From positions 1,314,001 through 1,378,000 of the forward strand of contig NZ_CP141048.1 of NCBI RefSeq assembly GCF_034627025.1: 64,000 nucleotides of DNA, read 5' to 3'. How positions within the stretch are numbered: position 1 is the stretch's first letter; every line of letters begins with the position of its first letter. The stretch comes from Microvirga lotononidis (lineage in GTDB: Bacteria; Pseudomonadota; Alphaproteobacteria; Rhizobiales; Beijerinckiaceae). The notes beneath the pieces were generated by a model, which did no database searches, was not told where the DNA came from, and was given only the letters and a program-made list of their open reading frames with translations. A program made the translations under genes and the position numbers. Shown here one piece after another: positions 62,958 through 64,000 of the stretch.

Positions 62958-63730
62958 CTCTTCTCGCCGTGACAGACCTGCAGAAATCCTTCGGCGGCGT
63001 GGTGGCCGCTCGCGGAGTCACGTTCAGCGTCGAGCGGGGCGAGATGCTCGCCATCATCGGCCCCAACGGCGCGGGCAAGTCCACCGTGTTCAACATGGTC
63101 GGAGGCCAGCTGAGGCCCGATCGCGGACAGGTTCTGCTCGACGGTCAGGACATCACCCACGCGGCGCCGCAGAAGCGGTTTCGCCGCGGCGTGGGACGCA
63201 CGTTCCAGGTCGCCCAGACCTTCCTGTCGATGAACGCGGCCGAGAACGTGCAGATGGCGCTGATCAGCTGCCGCCGGCGAAGCCTCGGCCTCTGGGCCCC
63301 GGCCCGGGAACGGTATCGCGAGAAGGCAGTCGAGCTGCTCGCCCAGGTGGGCATGGCGGAGGCGGCGGACATTCCCTGCTCGGCCCTGGCCTATGGCGAC
63401 GTGAAGCGCGTCGAACTCGCCATCGCGCTCGCCGGGGAGCCCAAGCTCCTCCTCATGGACGAGCCGACGGCCGGCATGGCTCCCCGGGAGCGGGCGGAGC
63501 TGATGGACCTCACGGCCTCCATCGCCGCCTCGCGGGGAATCGGCGTTCTTTTCACCGAGCACGACATGGACGTGGTCTTCGGCCATGCGGGCCGGGTTCT
63601 CGTGCTTCTGCGCGGCCAGATCATCGCCGCCGGGACGCCCGACGAGATCCGACGGGACGCGCAGGTGAGACGCGCCTATCTCGGCGACGAGCATGCCCTG
63701 GAGCGGCCGAAAGGACCGGGCCCCGCATGA
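62954..63730 (+). CDS. livG: Liv-type ABC transporter ATPase, LivG
   Basis: A 258-residue ATPase with Walker A IGPNGAGKST (about residue 39), the LivG-type signature LAYGDVKRVELAIAL in place of LSGGQ, and Walker B LLLMDEPTAGMAP. The AYLGDEHA tail is typical of LivG. It overlaps both the permease gene and livF by four bases each, so all are translated in series. Confidence 0.94.
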   Translation: MTLLAVTDLQKSFGGVVAARGVTFSVERGEMLAIIGPNGAGKSTVFNMVGGQLRPDRGQVLLDGQDITHAAPQKRFRRGVGRTFQVAQTFLSMNAAENVQMALISCRRRSLGLWAPARERYREKAVELLAQVGMAEAADIPCSALAYGDVKRVELAIALAGEPKLLLMDEPTAGMAPRERAELMDLTASIAASRGIGVLFTEHDMDVVFGHAGRVLVLLRGQIIAAGTPDEIRRDAQVRRAYLGDEHALERPKGPGPA

Positions 63731-64000
63731 GACGAGAAGCGCTCCTCGACATCCGGAACCTCGATGCCTTCTACGGCCGCGCCCAGATTCTGTTCGGCCT
63801 GTCGCTCCATCTCTACCCGGGCGAGGTGGTGGCTCTGGTCGGCCGCAACGGCGCCGGCAAGACCACGACCCTGAAGGCCATCATGGGATTGATCTCGGCC
63901 ACGGCCACCCATGCCACCTTCAAGGGGCATTCCCTCGGCAAGCTCCCGACTTACAGGATCGCCCGGCTGGGGCTGGGCTACGTGCCCGAGGACCGGCGCA
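63727..64000 (+). CDS. livF: Liv-type ABC transporter ATPase, LivF, cut by the window end
   Basis: Only the first 91 codons are present, and the gene runs off the right edge. Visible are the LivF-type start LLDIRNLDAFYGRAQILFGLSL, Walker A VGRNGAGKTT and the Q-loop region LGLGYVPEDRR. The ATG overlaps the TGA of livG. Confidence 0.92.
   Translation, partial: MRREALLDIRNLDAFYGRAQILFGLSLHLYPGEVVALVGRNGAGKTTTLKAIMGLISATATHATFKGHSLGKLPTYRIARLGLGYVPEDRR

Overview
The window is high-GC DNA with alphaproteobacterial gene content and order. It holds a rhizobial-type cellulose operon that includes bcsN, two Fur-family regulators side by side, a LacI-controlled sugar ABC operon, and ABC importers for peptides and branched-chain amino acids. 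This fits the Hyphomicrobiales (Rhizobiales), most likely a Methylobacteriaceae/Microvirga-like soil or plant-associated bacterium. The taxon is an inference from gene content only. I see no rRNA, tRNA, CRISPR array, transposase or phage gene, and the window reads as ordinary chromosome.

Region by region. 0.35-5.7 kb: a secreted vWA-like DUF1194 protein, an orphan tricarboxylate-type binding protein, phosphoglucomutase, a VOC-fold protein, two small conserved-looking proteins, and an intergenic candidate small RNA whose layout resembles AbcR RNAs. 5.7-12.9 kb: a LacI repressor divergent from a sugar ABC importer, followed by a TIM-barrel isomerase/epimerase and a Gfo/Idh/MocA dehydrogenase. 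The divergent region carries a perfect 18-bp operator, a second dyad, a tandem repeat and an 8-codon ORF behind a perfect Shine-Dalgarno. 13.0-14.1 kb: a Zur-like Fur protein, then a Fur-family protein without the usual metal ligands. 14.2-19.2 kb: an RND efflux pump (adaptor and pump) divergent from a TetR regulator, with a palindromic operator between. 19.2-24.6 kb: a glutarate-catabolism-like set (class III CoA-transferase, DapB-like reductase, glutaryl-CoA dehydrogenase, divergent LysR regulator) and a Bcr/CflA drug exporter.

24.9-34.1 kb: the cellulose operon bcsN-bcsA-bcsB-bcsZ plus a TPR protein. BcsA has a C-terminal c-di-GMP-binding PilZ domain, and bcsZ is broken by a +1 frameshift. 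34.2-45.3 kb: immediately downstream on the same strand is a compact chemosensory operon in near-Wsp layout (CheW, CheR-TPR, CheW, MCP, CheA-REC, CheB). The diguanylate cyclase expected as its output is missing; two large multi-receiver histidine kinases take that place. This pairing of a Wsp-like array with cellulose synthase is the most interesting system in the window.

45.6-56.1 kb: a complete dipeptide importer dppABCDF, then an AI-2E-family membrane protein with an extra C-terminal domain, a dienelactone-hydrolase-like protein and an M3 oligopeptidase that could process imported peptides. 56.1-59.6 kb: a 58-residue ORF, aldose 1-epimerase, an SMP-30-type lactonase and an amidase. 59.7-64.0 kb: a branched-chain amino-acid-type importer with fused LivH-LivM permease; the last gene (livF) runs off the window. 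In all three importer operons a strong hairpin lies directly after the binding-protein gene, which suggests a shared way of making more binding protein than the other subunits.
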